Shown: positions 8,737 to 17,583 of the stretch, in pieces | Layout: every line of letters begins with the position of its first letter | How positions within the stretch are numbered: position 1 is the first letter of the stretch | Origin: Gilliamella sp. wkB171 | GTDB lineage: Bacteria > Pseudomonadota > Gammaproteobacteria > Enterobacterales > Orbaceae | NCBI RefSeq assembly: GCF_001693755.1 | Contig: NZ_LYST01000025.1 | Location: 1 to 64,000 of the forward strand | DNA length: 64,000 bases | Direction of reading: 5' to 3' | Translations under genes and position numbers: made by a program | The notes under the pieces: generated by a model | What the model saw: only the letters and a program-made list of their open reading frames with translations | Told to the model about the DNA's origin: nothing | Databases searched by the model: none

Positions 8737-9461
8737 TGATTATCCCCTTCTCGCATAAATAAATAACCTTTGCCTCTTACAGTTTTAATGCGTGATGGAT
8801 TATCGGGATCATCAAGTAATTTTCGACGTAGCCGAGAAATCCGAGCATCAATGGAACGATCACTACCATCAAAATCAATTCCTCGAACTTGAGAAAAAAT
8901 ATCATCACGAGTCAATATATTACCGGCATTAACAGCGAGTAACCAAAGCAAATCAAATTCAGCGGTGGTTAAATCAATTTCTTGATCTTGTAATAGCACC
9001 TTACGATTTTCACCATCAATAGTAAGATTATCAAAAACTAATGTTTTGTTATTAAGCGGAGTGGTCGCTTCTTTACTGCTATCTTTGTCAAATTCAATCT
9101 GTTTTCGCCGGAGCAGCGCTCGAATACGCGCAAGTAGTAATCTTGGTTCAACAGGTTTAGCCAAATAGTCATCGGCCCCCAGTTCTAAACCGACAATTTC
9201 ATCAATATTATCTTCACTTGCTGTCATAATAAGAATGTAATTATTAAACCAAGTACGTATATCACGGCAGATATCGAAACCAGATTTTTCGGGCAACATG
9301 ACATCTAAAATGACTAAATCGGGATTAAATTGTTGAATTTTTTCTTCTGCACCATTACCACTATTATGCCATTGAACAAGATAACCTTGTCGAATCAAAT
9401 AAACTTGTATTAAATTAGCAAGTCGCTGGTCATCTTCAATAATTAGTATACGTTCACTCAT
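8733..9461 (-). CDS. rstA: OmpR-family response regulator, RstA-like
   Basis: DNA-binding response regulator of 242 residues. The receiver domain has the acidic pair in IEDDQR, the phosphoacceptor Asp in LVILDVMLPEKSG, Thr in MTASEDN and the conserved Lys in YLAKPVEP. The C-terminal winged helix carries LTTAEFDLLWLLAVNAG, GSDRSIDARISRLRRKL and the family-typical RIKTVRGKGYLF end. The GSDRSID stretch and spacing match RstA rather than OmpR or PhoP. It is the first gene of the two-gene operon with the kinase and is divergent from the HAD phosphatase gene, so the 156-base gap at 9462-9617 probably holds both promoters. Confidence 0.88.
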   Translation of the reverse strand: MSERILIIEDDQRLANLIQVYLIRQGYLVQWHNSGNGAEEKIQQFNPDLVILDVMLPEKSGFDICRDIRTWFNNYILIMTASEDNIDEIVGLELGADDYLAKPVEPRLLLARIRALLRRKQIEFDKDSSKEATTPLNNKTLVFDNLTIDGENRKVLLQDQEIDLTTAEFDLLWLLAVNAGNILTRDDIFSQVRGIDFDGSDRSIDARISRLRRKLLDDPDNPSRIKTVRGKGYLFMREGDNH

Positions 9462-9617
9462 TCTTATTCTCAGTATGGTAACGGTAAGTAGAAAGGTCTT
9501 ATTATACAGGCAATTTTATTCTCGTTACAAAATATATACAAAGAGCCTACAAAGTTTGAAATCACTCTATGAGAAAATTTGCGGCAATATCGATAAATAG
9601 GCTATTTAATTTCAAAA

Positions 9618-10346
9618 ATGAATAATTTTTCATCAATTACAAGTCATCTATTTCATCCATCTTATTCACAACATCATACACCAATCGTGTTGTGTGATTT
9701 TGATGGTACCATTAGTGTTAAAGATGTAACAGATACTTTACTCAATCATTTCGGTAAAGATGGATGTGACGAGCTTGAAGAGTTATGGGTGAATGGTAAA
9801 ATCGGTTCTCAAGAGTGCATGAGTAAGCAAATTGCTTTAATGGATGCCAGTTTAGCAGAACTTAATGAAGTTTTATCACAAATTGAAATAGATCCAACCT
9901 TTAAGGCATTCATTGATTATACTGATCAAAATAATATACCCGTTCACGTTGTCAGCGACGGATTAGATTATGCAATTGAATTTGTGTTAAAACGTCATGG
10001 CATTGAAAATTTACCTATTTTTGCTAATAGATTATTACACGATAATGAACGTAGCTGGCGTCTTGAATTTCCTTATGCTAATAAGGATTGCATTAAACAA
10101 AGTGGAAATTGTAAATGTAATCACGTTAAGAAACAGCAATATTTTCCACAAATTCTTTATGTCGGTGATGGAACGTCTGATTATTGTGTTTCTCATAATG
10201 TGGATTTTGTTTTTGCCAAAGATAAATTGATTCATTATTGCCAAAAAAATAATATTGAGCATAGTGCTATTAAATACTTTTCTGATGTTACCCAAGCTTT
10301 AAAACAGTCACAGCAAGCACTTATTCCAACTGTGATGGTAAAATAA
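9618..10346 (+). CDS. HAD-IB phosphatase, MtnX/SerB-like
   Basis: Predicted cytoplasmic phosphatase of 242 residues. HAD motif I is CDFDGTIS (nucleophile Asp27, acid Asp29), motif II is the Ser in VHVVSDGLDY, and motif IV is VGDGTSDYCV. An alpha-helical C1-type cap lies between motifs I and II, as in phosphoserine phosphatase and MtnX-like enzymes. No other methionine-salvage gene is nearby, so MtnX activity should not be assumed. It is the first gene of a four-gene + strand operon with an esterase (12-base gap) and two small exporters. This suggests it dephosphorylates an intermediate of a small secreted metabolite (inference). Confidence 0.75.
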   Translation: MNNFSSITSHLFHPSYSQHHTPIVLCDFDGTISVKDVTDTLLNHFGKDGCDELEELWVNGKIGSQECMSKQIALMDASLAELNEVLSQIEIDPTFKAFIDYTDQNNIPVHVVSDGLDYAIEFVLKRHGIENLPIFANRLLHDNERSWRLEFPYANKDCIKQSGNCKCNHVKKQQYFPQILYVGDGTSDYCVSHNVDFVFAKDKLIHYCQKNNIEHSAIKYFSDVTQALKQSQQALIPTVMVK

Positions 10347-10358
10347 TAGGAAATAATA

Positions 10359-11192
10359 ATGAGTACAATTCAAGATTTATCTTACTTTTTACCAGGTAAT
10401 AAAAATGGGGTGCTTTTAATTCATGGATTAACGGGTACACCAAATGAGATGAGAATTTTAGCAAATGGCCTACATAAAGCTGGATTCACCGTTTATGCAA
10501 TACAATTAGCTGGCCATTGTGGGACTGAAGCCGATCTTTGTAAAACCACTTGGCAGGATTGGTATAAAAGCGTACAAGATGGTGCAGATTATTTAGCCAA
10601 TCATGTAGATAATATTTTTGTGGCTGGATTATCTATGGGCGCACTTCTAGCTTTAAAGTTAGCAGCTGACAGACCTGAACAAATCAAAGGAGTTGGTGTA
10701 CTTGCGCCCACTTTTTATTATGATGGTTGGAGTATGCCTTTTTGGGCAAAAAAATTCTTTTTCTTACTTGTCTATTTTAAAAAATTAGGTATTTTTCAAA
10801 AAGTTTCTTTTATTGAAAAGCCGCCTTATGGGCTTAAAGATGAACGAATTCGTGCTGTCGTTTCAGAAAGTATGCTTAGTGGCGATGCGGCGTCTGCCGG
10901 TCTTGCTGGTAATCCTTTCCCGGCGCTAGCTGAAATGCAACTATTGGCAAAAAATGTGCGACAAATTTTACCGAATGTTACCTCGCCTTGTTTAATTATG
11001 CATTCGGGTAATGATGATATCGCTAATATTGAAACCAATGCCAAATTAGTTGAAAAGCATGTGTCGGGACCTAAAAAATTAATCGTATTAAATGAGAGTT
11101 ATCATTTAATCACAATTGACTCTCAACGCCGCGAAGTGATTAAAGAATGTGTTTCTTTTTTTAACGGTATAGTAGAAGGAACAAACACTTAA
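10359..11192 (+). CDS. Alpha/beta-hydrolase, carboxylesterase type
   Basis: Predicted soluble serine hydrolase of 277 residues. The oxyanion region is LIHGLTGTPNEMR, the nucleophile elbow is GLSMG (Ser near residue 94), and the probable acid and base are Asp in HSGNDDIANI and His in NESYHLITID. This set matches the small carboxylesterase/monoacylglycerol-lipase-like group (Est30 type). Its ribosome site is AGGAAATAATA just before the ATG. The stop overlaps the next gene's ATG by one base (TAATG), so it is coupled to the exporter genes. In this operon it may trim an ester or thioester from the exported product; the substrate is unknown. Confidence 0.78.
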   Translation: MSTIQDLSYFLPGNKNGVLLIHGLTGTPNEMRILANGLHKAGFTVYAIQLAGHCGTEADLCKTTWQDWYKSVQDGADYLANHVDNIFVAGLSMGALLALKLAADRPEQIKGVGVLAPTFYYDGWSMPFWAKKFFFLLVYFKKLGIFQKVSFIEKPPYGLKDERIRAVVSESMLSGDAASAGLAGNPFPALAEMQLLAKNVRQILPNVTSPCLIMHSGNDDIANIETNAKLVEKHVSGPKKLIVLNESYHLITIDSQRREVIKECVSFFNGIVEGTNT

Positions 11193-11548
11193 TGTCACCA
11201 CTAGTCATCATACTTTGGGTTAGCAATATCTGTTTTGATACGTTAGGGCAAATCGCCTTCAAATTCGCTGCAACTTCAACAAATAATCGTGACGGTTGGT
11301 ACTATTGGATCGATTTATCAAAGAATCATTGGATTTGGATTGGTATTATATCCTATGTTGCTGAATTCCTACTTTGGTTAGCATTTTTAACCTTAGTTCC
11401 ACTGTCGCAGGGTGTTTTACTGGCCTCATTTAATATTATTACCATCATGTTGGTTGGTCGTATTGTTTTTAAGGAGCTTCTCACCTTTCATCGTATTGTT
11501 GGTATGCTTTTAATCACTGCTGGCGTTATTTTTGTGGGATTGTCTTAA
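11192..11548 (+). CDS. Small multidrug-resistance/EamA-type exporter, first half
   Basis: Inner-membrane protein of 118 residues with four predicted membrane segments. It opens with LVIILWVSNICFDTLGQIAFKF, where an early acidic residue (Asp) sits inside the first segment, and ends with LLTFHRIVGMLLITAGVIFVGL as in SMR and 4-TM EamA proteins. It lies directly before a homologous second small gene, the arrangement of paired SMR heterodimers such as MdtJI, which exports spermidine. The partner organisation and nearby arginase-fold and aminotransferase genes make an amine-type substrate plausible, but this is inference. Confidence 0.75.
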   Translation: MSPLVIILWVSNICFDTLGQIAFKFAATSTNNRDGWYYWIDLSKNHWIWIGIISYVAEFLLWLAFLTLVPLSQGVLLASFNIITIMLVGRIVFKELLTFHRIVGMLLITAGVIFVGLS

Positions 11549-11549
11549 T

Positions 11550-11939
11550 ATGGCTAGATTTTATTTAATTGGATTCACAGTATTACTCATTTTTGATACG
11601 ATTGCACAATGCAGCTTTAAATTAGCAGCAATTCACGCTGAACCTTTAGCGATGAGTATTGATTGGCTGGTTCGCGTATTTACTAATCCATGGATCTATA
11701 TATCAATTGCTGGTTATATTTTCACGTTTTTTACTTGGATGACTTTACTAAAAAAAGCACCAGTTGGACCCGCTTTTGCCGCTTCTCATTTTGAAGTGGT
11801 AACAGTTATGATCGCATCAATTTGGTTATTTAATGAGCCAATAACCTTATTTAAATTGATTGGAACAATATTAATCGTGTCAGGAATTGTGTTTTTAGCG
11901 ATAGCTGAAAACAAATTAACTCAACAAAACAATCATTAA
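11550..11939 (+). CDS. Small multidrug-resistance/EamA-type exporter, second half
   Basis: Encodes 129 residues and four membrane segments. The start is set at the ATG at 11550, just after the first exporter gene's stop; an in-frame start at 11532 would overlap that gene. It shares the plan of its neighbour: an acidic residue early in the first segment (LLIFDTIAQCSFKLAA) and a C-terminal segment LFKLIGTILIVSGIVFLAI. A short hydrophilic tail rich in Gln/Asn follows. Probably it forms a heterodimer with the preceding gene product. It ends the operon; a bidirectional hairpin lies just beyond. Confidence 0.75.
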   Translation: MARFYLIGFTVLLIFDTIAQCSFKLAAIHAEPLAMSIDWLVRVFTNPWIYISIAGYIFTFFTWMTLLKKAPVGPAFAASHFEVVTVMIASIWLFNEPITLFKLIGTILIVSGIVFLAIAENKLTQQNNH

Positions 11940-11963
11940 ATTCAACCTAAATTATTAAACAAA

Positions 11964-12000
11964 AAAGTGTAGGTGATTTTTTATTAAAACACCTAACTTT
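11964..12000. terminator. Bidirectional terminator between convergent operons
   Basis: AAAGT-g-TAGGTG (11964-11975) pairs with CACCTAACTTT (11990-12000) with one bulged G and a 14-base loop. A-rich and T-rich flanks on the two sides suit termination of both convergent transcripts. Confidence 0.75.
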
Positions 12001-12017
12001 CAATCTCATTTTTTCAA

Positions 12018-12890
12018 TTATATTGCTAATGCTTTTAACAAGGTCAAATTAAGTTGATGTTGTTCGCTTTGCCAAGCTTGTAGCTTATCAGTCGGTATGA
12101 TTGGTTGTTTATCTAACGAACTTAAAAAACGCTTAAACCAGTTTGATGGTTGCCATATTGACAATTCTCCGGTGATATCACTACCAATAACACGCTGTTT
12201 AATCGATGAAATAACATCCATTAAGTGGTAAGTCTGTAACTGACCTTGATCCCAATTGGTATGAATAACCTCTTCACTTAATACATCTTTATCGATCGAT
12301 AAATAAACTGGTTCTGCATTGTGGTACTGTTCAGATAAAAAACTCGCAATAAGATCATCTGGAGTAGAAAAATGCCGAAAAGCATGACCTAAACCTATTT
12401 TTTTTGCCCATGACACATTAACACCTAGGCTCCAGTAAGTGAGTTTTTTATGAAAAAGTGGTTTCCATCTATTTTCCCAAAAATGACTAATGCCAATATC
12501 ATGTGAAGTAATACCTAATACGTGCACGTGTTTAACAAACGGTAAGCTTGCGACATAACTTACCCATGAGCCACAATGAATACCAAATAAGTAACGCATA
12601 TTATCGGGATGATTATCAAAAATTATCACTTCAATGGGATTTTCTGCTGAGTAATATTTCGCTAAACGCGCAATCAATAATAGTGAGATATGATGATAAT
12701 CCCCGCTTCCCATCAAAACTGTACCATAATGCTCAGGTAAAAATTGTTGAAGTTGTGCGCTAAATTGTTGAAATTTAGTTCGAGAGCATCCAAAACGCAG
12801 AGTCTCTTGCCAAGCGGTTAAATCTATTTTTTTAGCATCACTAATTTCACCGACACTTTGATCAAAGTCGAGAATTATAGGGCATTTCAT
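12018..12890 (-). CDS. Arginase/ureohydrolase-fold protein with unusual motifs
   Basis: Encodes 290 residues. The ureohydrolase metal-site motifs are present in altered form. GSGDYHHIS (near residue 62) replaces the usual GGDHS, IFDNHPDNM fits the DxHxD rule, SIDKDVL fits SxDxD, and a late TGELS supplies the usual Glu. All metal ligands therefore appear available, but the substrate loops differ from arginase and agmatinase, so the substrate is open. The ATG overlaps the preceding gene's TGA by 4 bases (ATGA), so it is coupled to the FemAB/GNAT-like gene. With the aminotransferase it probably belongs to an amino-acid-derived amine or guanidino pathway (inference). Confidence 0.65.
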   Translation of the reverse strand: MKCPIILDFDQSVGEISDAKKIDLTAWQETLRFGCSRTKFQQFSAQLQQFLPEHYGTVLMGSGDYHHISLLLIARLAKYYSAENPIEVIIFDNHPDNMRYLFGIHCGSWVSYVASLPFVKHVHVLGITSHDIGISHFWENRWKPLFHKKLTYWSLGVNVSWAKKIGLGHAFRHFSTPDDLIASFLSEQYHNAEPVYLSIDKDVLSEEVIHTNWDQGQLQTYHLMDVISSIKQRVIGSDITGELSIWQPSNWFKRFLSSLDKQPIIPTDKLQAWQSEQHQLNLTLLKALAI

Positions 12891-13936
12891 GCTACTTTCT
12901 CCTTGTCACTTTCAAAGTGACCAATCAATTTACGTATTACCACTCTTAATAAAGGATTACGGATATAAACTAAATGCTTTGTTAACGTAAATTTGGCACC
13001 AAGTGATGCTTTAACTTCGGGATCAGTCCAACCGGCAATATAGTGACTAAAGCCATTCTCAACTGCATATTCAAGATTAACAAACCAACTGACAAAATAG
13101 AGATTGAGATTTTGAGCTTGGGGGTAAACCATACCAATATATTTATCAATTAACATGTTATTGACCACATAGCAGATATTGTAACCAATAAGTTCATTTT
13201 CATGATAATAAGTAAAAATACGTGTTTGAGCAGATTTGTTCTGTAATAATTGCACAAAAAATGGTTTAGTTAACAAATCAAAATGGACGTCACTTTGCTG
13301 ATAAACATTAAGATAAAGCTGATAATACTTATCTAAAACAGCATCATTAAAAAAACATTCATCACCACTATTTAAAACATTAATCTCTAGCTTTTGGCGA
13401 GATTTTAATTTCCGCCTAAAATTTTTTCGACGACTATATGAAAAACGTGAAAAAACTTCATCTAAGCTATCAAAATCTATAGGTAACCAAGCTAATGCTT
13501 GTCCTTCAACTTCAATAAAACCTTGATTTTTTAACGCCGATATAAATTCGGCAGAATATTGATTATCTTTATCACTCAATAAGGGGGAAGACAAAGGTAA
13601 ATCTTTAACAATAACAAAAGGATATTCTTTGCTGTAACTCGCTTTTAGATTACCCGCTAATTTTTTTGCATCAACTTTATCATTGAGCATTCCATATTCA
13701 GAGACAGTTGTCCCAACAAAACATGTTTTAGGTTGTAACCAGTGCCGCCATTTTTTGGATAGTGGTAATTTTTCAATTTTATTTTTGAAATTATCATCAG
13801 CTGTTGTCAATAAATCGAACTTTGCTGAAAAAACAGGCACACCACCATCACTTAGCCAAGCAGCAAAATTATGTGGAGGATGATTTAAAAAATTGTCTAT
13901 TAATTCATTAGGTTCTAACTGATTAATATATTTCAT
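12887..13936 (-). CDS. FemAB/GNAT-like acyl- or aminoacyl-transferase
   Basis: Encodes 349 residues from the ATG at 13936 (MKYINQLEPNELIDNF). A longer start at 13990 falls inside the terminator hairpin and is rejected, although neither start has a strong ribosome site. The C-terminal half has the GNAT/FemAB-like signature: SYSRRKNFRRKLK, ELIGYNICYVVNNMLIDKYIGM, then NLYFVSWFVNLEYAVENG. This resembles the acetyltransferase-6 (FemAB-like) fold used to acylate or add amino acids to small molecules. It sits between a class III aminotransferase and an arginase-fold gene on one strand. Probably it conjugates an amine intermediate; the substrate is unknown. Confidence 0.65.
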   Translation of the reverse strand: MKYINQLEPNELIDNFLNHPPHNFAAWLSDGGVPVFSAKFDLLTTADDNFKNKIEKLPLSKKWRHWLQPKTCFVGTTVSEYGMLNDKVDAKKLAGNLKASYSKEYPFVIVKDLPLSSPLLSDKDNQYSAEFISALKNQGFIEVEGQALAWLPIDFDSLDEVFSRFSYSRRKNFRRKLKSRQKLEINVLNSGDECFFNDAVLDKYYQLYLNVYQQSDVHFDLLTKPFFVQLLQNKSAQTRIFTYYHENELIGYNICYVVNNMLIDKYIGMVYPQAQNLNLYFVSWFVNLEYAVENGFSHYIAGWTDPEVKASLGAKFTLTKHLVYIRNPLLRVVIRKLIGHFESDKEKVA

Positions 13937-13975
13937 AACGATATAAATGTTAACTGATTGAATTGAATAAGAGAT

Positions 13976-13997
13976 CCCGCTAATAGCCATTAGCGGG
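13976..13997 (-). terminator. Hairpin after the aminotransferase gene
   Basis: Perfect 9-bp stem CCCGCTAAT/ATTAGCGGG with an AGCC loop. On the minus strand it is followed by the U-rich ATCTCTTATTC. It lies 19 bases past the aminotransferase stop and 39 bases before the next gene, so it may only partly terminate, or may protect the upstream mRNA. Confidence 0.7.
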
Positions 13998-14016
13998 AAA
14001 ATTTAGAAATAATGGA

Positions 14017-15426
14017 TTAAAGCTCTTTTTTAGCTCGAGTAATTAACTGATCCAGTAATTCGATACCTTGATCAATCTCTTGACGAGTAATGTGTAACGA
14101 AGGGGCAAACGTAATTACGTTTTTGTAATAACCACCGATATCAAGCACTAAGCCCATTTTGGTACCTTTCCAATCAAGATCACCAGACATACCAATGTCT
14201 ACCATTTTATCAACCAAAGCTTTATTGGCAGTAAAACCATCATCAGTACAAATTTCAGCACGAAGTGCTAGGCCTAAACCATCTACTTCACCGATTTCTT
14301 TGTGTTTTTTCTCTAGTGTTTTTAAGCCTTCAAGGAAGTATGCACCGCTATCCATTACCATTTTTTCGTAATCAGTTTCAGACGTCATTTTTAATACTTC
14401 AAGACCAACGGCTGTACCTAGTGGATTTGATGCAAAAGTTGAATGCGTAGATCCAACAGGGAACACTTCAGGATTAATTAACTCTTCACGAGCCCACAAA
14501 CCACCTAATGGATTTAAACCATTAGTTAATGCTTTGGCAAATACCACCACATCAGGTTTAACATCAAAATGTTCAATTGACCATAATTTACCAGTACGGT
14601 AAAAGCCCATTTGGATTTCATCTACAACTAATAAAATACCATATTGATCGAGAACTTTTTTCAAACCCTTAAAGTAATTACGTGGCGGAACAATATAACC
14701 ACCTGTTGCTTGTAGTGGCTCAGCATAAAATGCAGCATATTCAGCCTGTCCTACTTTTGGATCCCATACGCCATGATATTCTGTTTCAAATAGACGAGCA
14801 AATTCAGCAACTAAATGTTCACCATACTCTTCAGCAGTCATGCCTTTAGGACGGCGGAACGGATATGGGAATGGAACAAACATAGCACGATCACCAAAAT
14901 GTCCATAACGGCGACGATAACGATAGCTTGACGTAATTGAAGAGGCACCCAGTGTACGTCCATGATATCCACCTTGGAAAGCAAACATCAGTGACTTACC
15001 ACCTGTTGCATTACGAACAACTTTTAGTGAATCTTCAATACATTGTGAACCACCAACGTTGAAATGAACTCGACCTTGATAACCAAATCGCTGCTCCATA
15101 CCTTGAGCAATGGTTTTTGCTAATTCGATCTTGGTTGGATGCAAATATTGGCTTGCACACTGTGGTAAGGTATCAATTTGTTTTTTTAGAACATTGTTTA
15201 ATCGTTCATTAGCATAACCAAAGTTACATGCTGAATACCACATTTGTAAATCAAGGAAGGCTTTACCTTCTTTGTCGTACATGTAGCTACCTTCACAGCC
15301 ATCGAAAATTTTTGGCGGTTCAACATAATGAACGGTATCACCAAAAGAGCAATATTTAGCTTCGTCGGCCAATAGAGTAGCATCATCAGGGCGACTGTTA
15401 ATCATTTCTAAAGTTGGTTTACTCAT
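14017..15426 (-). CDS. PLP-dependent class III aminotransferase
   Basis: Cytoplasmic pyridoxal-phosphate enzyme of 469 residues. Cofactor-binding features are GGSQCIEDSLKV (phosphate region), FAFQGGYHGRTLGA, the Asp in LLVVDEIQMGFYRTGKLW and the Schiff-base Lys in VVVFAKALTNGLNPLGG. This is the omega-amino-acid/GABA/ornithine aminotransferase class. Sequence alone does not give the amino donor. It is divergent from the MipA/OmpV gene and starts the minus-strand half of the metabolite cluster. A GTGAGA ribosome site precedes the ATG. Its partners (transferase, arginase fold, phosphatase, esterase, exporters) imply biosynthesis rather than catabolism. Confidence 0.85.
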   Translation of the reverse strand: MSKPTLEMINSRPDDATLLADEAKYCSFGDTVHYVEPPKIFDGCEGSYMYDKEGKAFLDLQMWYSACNFGYANERLNNVLKKQIDTLPQCASQYLHPTKIELAKTIAQGMEQRFGYQGRVHFNVGGSQCIEDSLKVVRNATGGKSLMFAFQGGYHGRTLGASSITSSYRYRRRYGHFGDRAMFVPFPYPFRRPKGMTAEEYGEHLVAEFARLFETEYHGVWDPKVGQAEYAAFYAEPLQATGGYIVPPRNYFKGLKKVLDQYGILLVVDEIQMGFYRTGKLWSIEHFDVKPDVVVFAKALTNGLNPLGGLWAREELINPEVFPVGSTHSTFASNPLGTAVGLEVLKMTSETDYEKMVMDSGAYFLEGLKTLEKKHKEIGEVDGLGLALRAEICTDDGFTANKALVDKMVDIGMSGDLDWKGTKMGLVLDIGGYYKNVITFAPSLHITRQEIDQGIELLDQLITRAKKEL

Positions 15427-15587
15427 AATTTATCTCACTAATCCATATTCAAATATGATAAAATGTGGCATTATTATTCAAGAAATTTGTTTGTTACAAT
15501 GTACAATTAATGTATAGATTTTGTGACCATTCATTTTAATTCAATCAAAACAAAAATATTCGACCAGATAATGGCATTAGAAATTTA

Positions 15588-16352
15588 ATGGGTATAAAGA
15601 AAATGAAAAAATCGCGCTGTGCTACTTATATATTTACACTAATGACTTTAACATACATACCTATTGCTTCTGCTGATCCAACTTCTATTGGAATTGGAGC
15701 AGGTTGGGCAACATCACCATATAAGAGTTACAGCTCGAAAATTTATCCAGTTCCACATATTGATTATGATAACGGTGTATTTTTTATCGATGATTTATCT
15801 GCAGGTGTTTATGCATATCAGGCCAATGGACAAAGTCTTTCAATTGGTGCTCGCTATTTAGCTAATGAATTTAAACCTCATGATTCTGATAATCATCGCT
15901 TAAAACAATTAGATACTCGACATTCTACTCTACTTGCAGAAATCGAATATTCAATTGATACTGACTTCGGCAGTTTTTCTAGTAGTGTTGGTACCGATGT
16001 TCTTAATGAAAGTAACAGCATTTTAGCTAATGCTGATTATAGCTTACCTTACCTAGAGGGTAATTTAGTTATAGTACCAACCATTGGTATCAATTGGGCA
16101 AACAGCAAACATAACGACTATTACTATGGTGTGTCTCACAGAGAATCATCTCGCTCTGGATTACGTTATTTTAATGCTGATAGTTCAGTAACCCCTTATG
16201 CTGAAATCGGCGCCCAATATTCATTAACGGATAATATTGCTACTTTTGGTGGTGTTCACGTTGATAAATTAACCGGTGATGCTGCCGATAGTCCAATGGT
16301 AGACAGCAGTACAATTACTTCTGTTTATATGGGGCTATCTTATAAATTCTAA
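15588..16352 (+). CDS. MipA/OmpV-family outer-membrane protein
   Basis: Encodes 254 residues. A signal peptide (MKKSRCATYIFTLMTLTYIPIASA) would begin at the internal ATG at 15603. The ATG at 15588 adds five residues; neither has a clear ribosome site. The mature protein is a beta-barrel with family hallmarks: GAGWATSPYKSY near the start, the conserved HNDYYYGVSHRESSRSGL segment, and the terminal aromatic GLSYKF needed for barrel assembly. MipA/OmpV proteins are outer-membrane scaffolds or small porins; in Vibrio and Salmonella some respond to osmolarity. It is divergent from the aminotransferase gene across a 161-base gap and seems monocistronic. Confidence 0.88.
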   Translation: MGIKKMKKSRCATYIFTLMTLTYIPIASADPTSIGIGAGWATSPYKSYSSKIYPVPHIDYDNGVFFIDDLSAGVYAYQANGQSLSIGARYLANEFKPHDSDNHRLKQLDTRHSTLLAEIEYSIDTDFGSFSSSVGTDVLNESNSILANADYSLPYLEGNLVIVPTIGINWANSKHNDYYYGVSHRESSRSGLRYFNADSSVTPYAEIGAQYSLTDNIATFGGVHVDKLTGDAADSPMVDSSTITSVYMGLSYKF

Positions 16353-16482
16353 ATAATTTGATCTATTTCAGAATTAAAGCGGATGATAAAACAATAGACC
16401 AATCGTATTATTATAGTACGCTTTATTTACGACAATTATGGTAAAATAGTTATCCTAAATAAAACTTAGGAAGTGTAATAAC

Positions 16483-17391
16483 ATGCTTTGGTTTAAAAAT
16501 GCCATTATTTACCAACTTAATAATGACACCTTACTAAATAAAGACACTATTGAAAAAGCAGTCAAATCCCAACTTTTTACACCCTGTGGTAACCTTGATA
16601 CCACTAAAATAGGTTGGGTATCACCTTATCGTGATGACAATCAAGATAATTTAATTATTGATATCAATGGACAATTCTTATTACGTATAAAAAAAGAGAC
16701 AAAAATATTACCTGCGCCAGTTATCAAACAAGCATTATTGGAAAAGATAGATAAACAAGAGCAAACATTAAGTAGAAAATTAACTAAAAATGAGAAAGCG
16801 ACATTAAAAGATGAGGTCATGATTGATCTCATGCCTCGAGCCTTTAGTAAATATAATCACTATTGGCTTTGGGTTGATACCGACAATAAACGTATCATTG
16901 TCGATAGTAGCAATTTTAAACAAGCCGAAGATATTTTAGCTATTTTACGTAAAGAGTTAGGTGCACTTGCCTTAACACCGTTATCAATTGATAAACCGCT
17001 AGAACAAATATTAACAACTTGGGCTAAAGAAAAACTTAGTTTTCCACCTTTTATATTAGGCGATCAAGCTGAATTGAAAGATCCGCTTGAAGGAAATGGC
17101 ATTATTAGTTGTAAAAATCAAGATATCACTAGTGATGAAATGCTAATTCATTTTGATTCAGGAAAATGGATCACAAAAATGAAAATTATTGATGATAGAG
17201 GTGTGAATTTCATTGTACACAGTGATTTGACGTTAAAAAGAATCAAGTTTGATTCTATCATTTTAGATGAAAATGAAGATATTGGCTCAGATGAATTTGA
17301 TAAGCGTCTCGAAGCTGATTTTATTATTATGTCAAACGTTTTAGCTAATACCATTAATGAGTTTACACTCGTGATTAACAAAATTATTTGA
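16483..17391 (+). CDS. rdgC: Recombination-associated protein RdgC
   Basis: DNA-binding protein of 302 residues (Escherichia RdgC is 303). In the family it forms a ring-shaped dimer around duplex DNA and restrains RecA and replication-fork recombination. Conserved blocks seen are the start MLWFKNAIIYQL, FTPCG near residue 32, KILPAPVIKQAL near 80, MPRAFSKY near 117, and the C-terminal DEFDKRLEADFIIMS. An AGGAAGTG ribosome site lies just before the ATG. It has no operon partner; ompA follows after 192 bases with its own promoter-like sequence. Confidence 0.96.
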   Translation: MLWFKNAIIYQLNNDTLLNKDTIEKAVKSQLFTPCGNLDTTKIGWVSPYRDDNQDNLIIDINGQFLLRIKKETKILPAPVIKQALLEKIDKQEQTLSRKLTKNEKATLKDEVMIDLMPRAFSKYNHYWLWVDTDNKRIIVDSSNFKQAEDILAILRKELGALALTPLSIDKPLEQILTTWAKEKLSFPPFILGDQAELKDPLEGNGIISCKNQDITSDEMLIHFDSGKWITKMKIIDDRGVNFIVHSDLTLKRIKFDSIILDENEDIGSDEFDKRLEADFIIMSNVLANTINEFTLVINKII

Positions 17392-17449
17392 TAATATTAT
17401 TTAAATATTTTTTTAGTGTTGTATTATAAACTCTAGCTTTGCATATAAA

Positions 17450-17461
17450 GTATGCTATAAT
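17450..17461 (+). promoter_or_regulatory. Extended -10 promoter for ompA
   Basis: TATGCTATAAT ends at 17461: a perfect TATAAT with an upstream TG at the extended -10 position and no good -35. It would give a leader of about 115 bases before ompA, similar to the long stabilising leader of enterobacterial ompA. Confidence 0.6.
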
Positions 17462-17583
17462 CACAAAAGATTATGTATAGCATAATTTACTTGAAGATAA
17501 ATTATTATTAGTTTATTTCAAATAAACTTAAATAAAAACAAACTAAACAACGTCTATAACAACATATAAGTTGAGGCAAGAAA

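Noticed and set aside
10035..10295. Minus-strand frame inside the HAD phosphatase gene
   Set aside because: Low-complexity Ile/Asn-rich shadow of a gene with clear motifs on the + strand.
13937..13990. Upstream start for the FemAB-like gene at 13990
   Set aside because: It would begin within the perfect 22-base hairpin that ends the aminotransferase gene, and adds residues without domain support.
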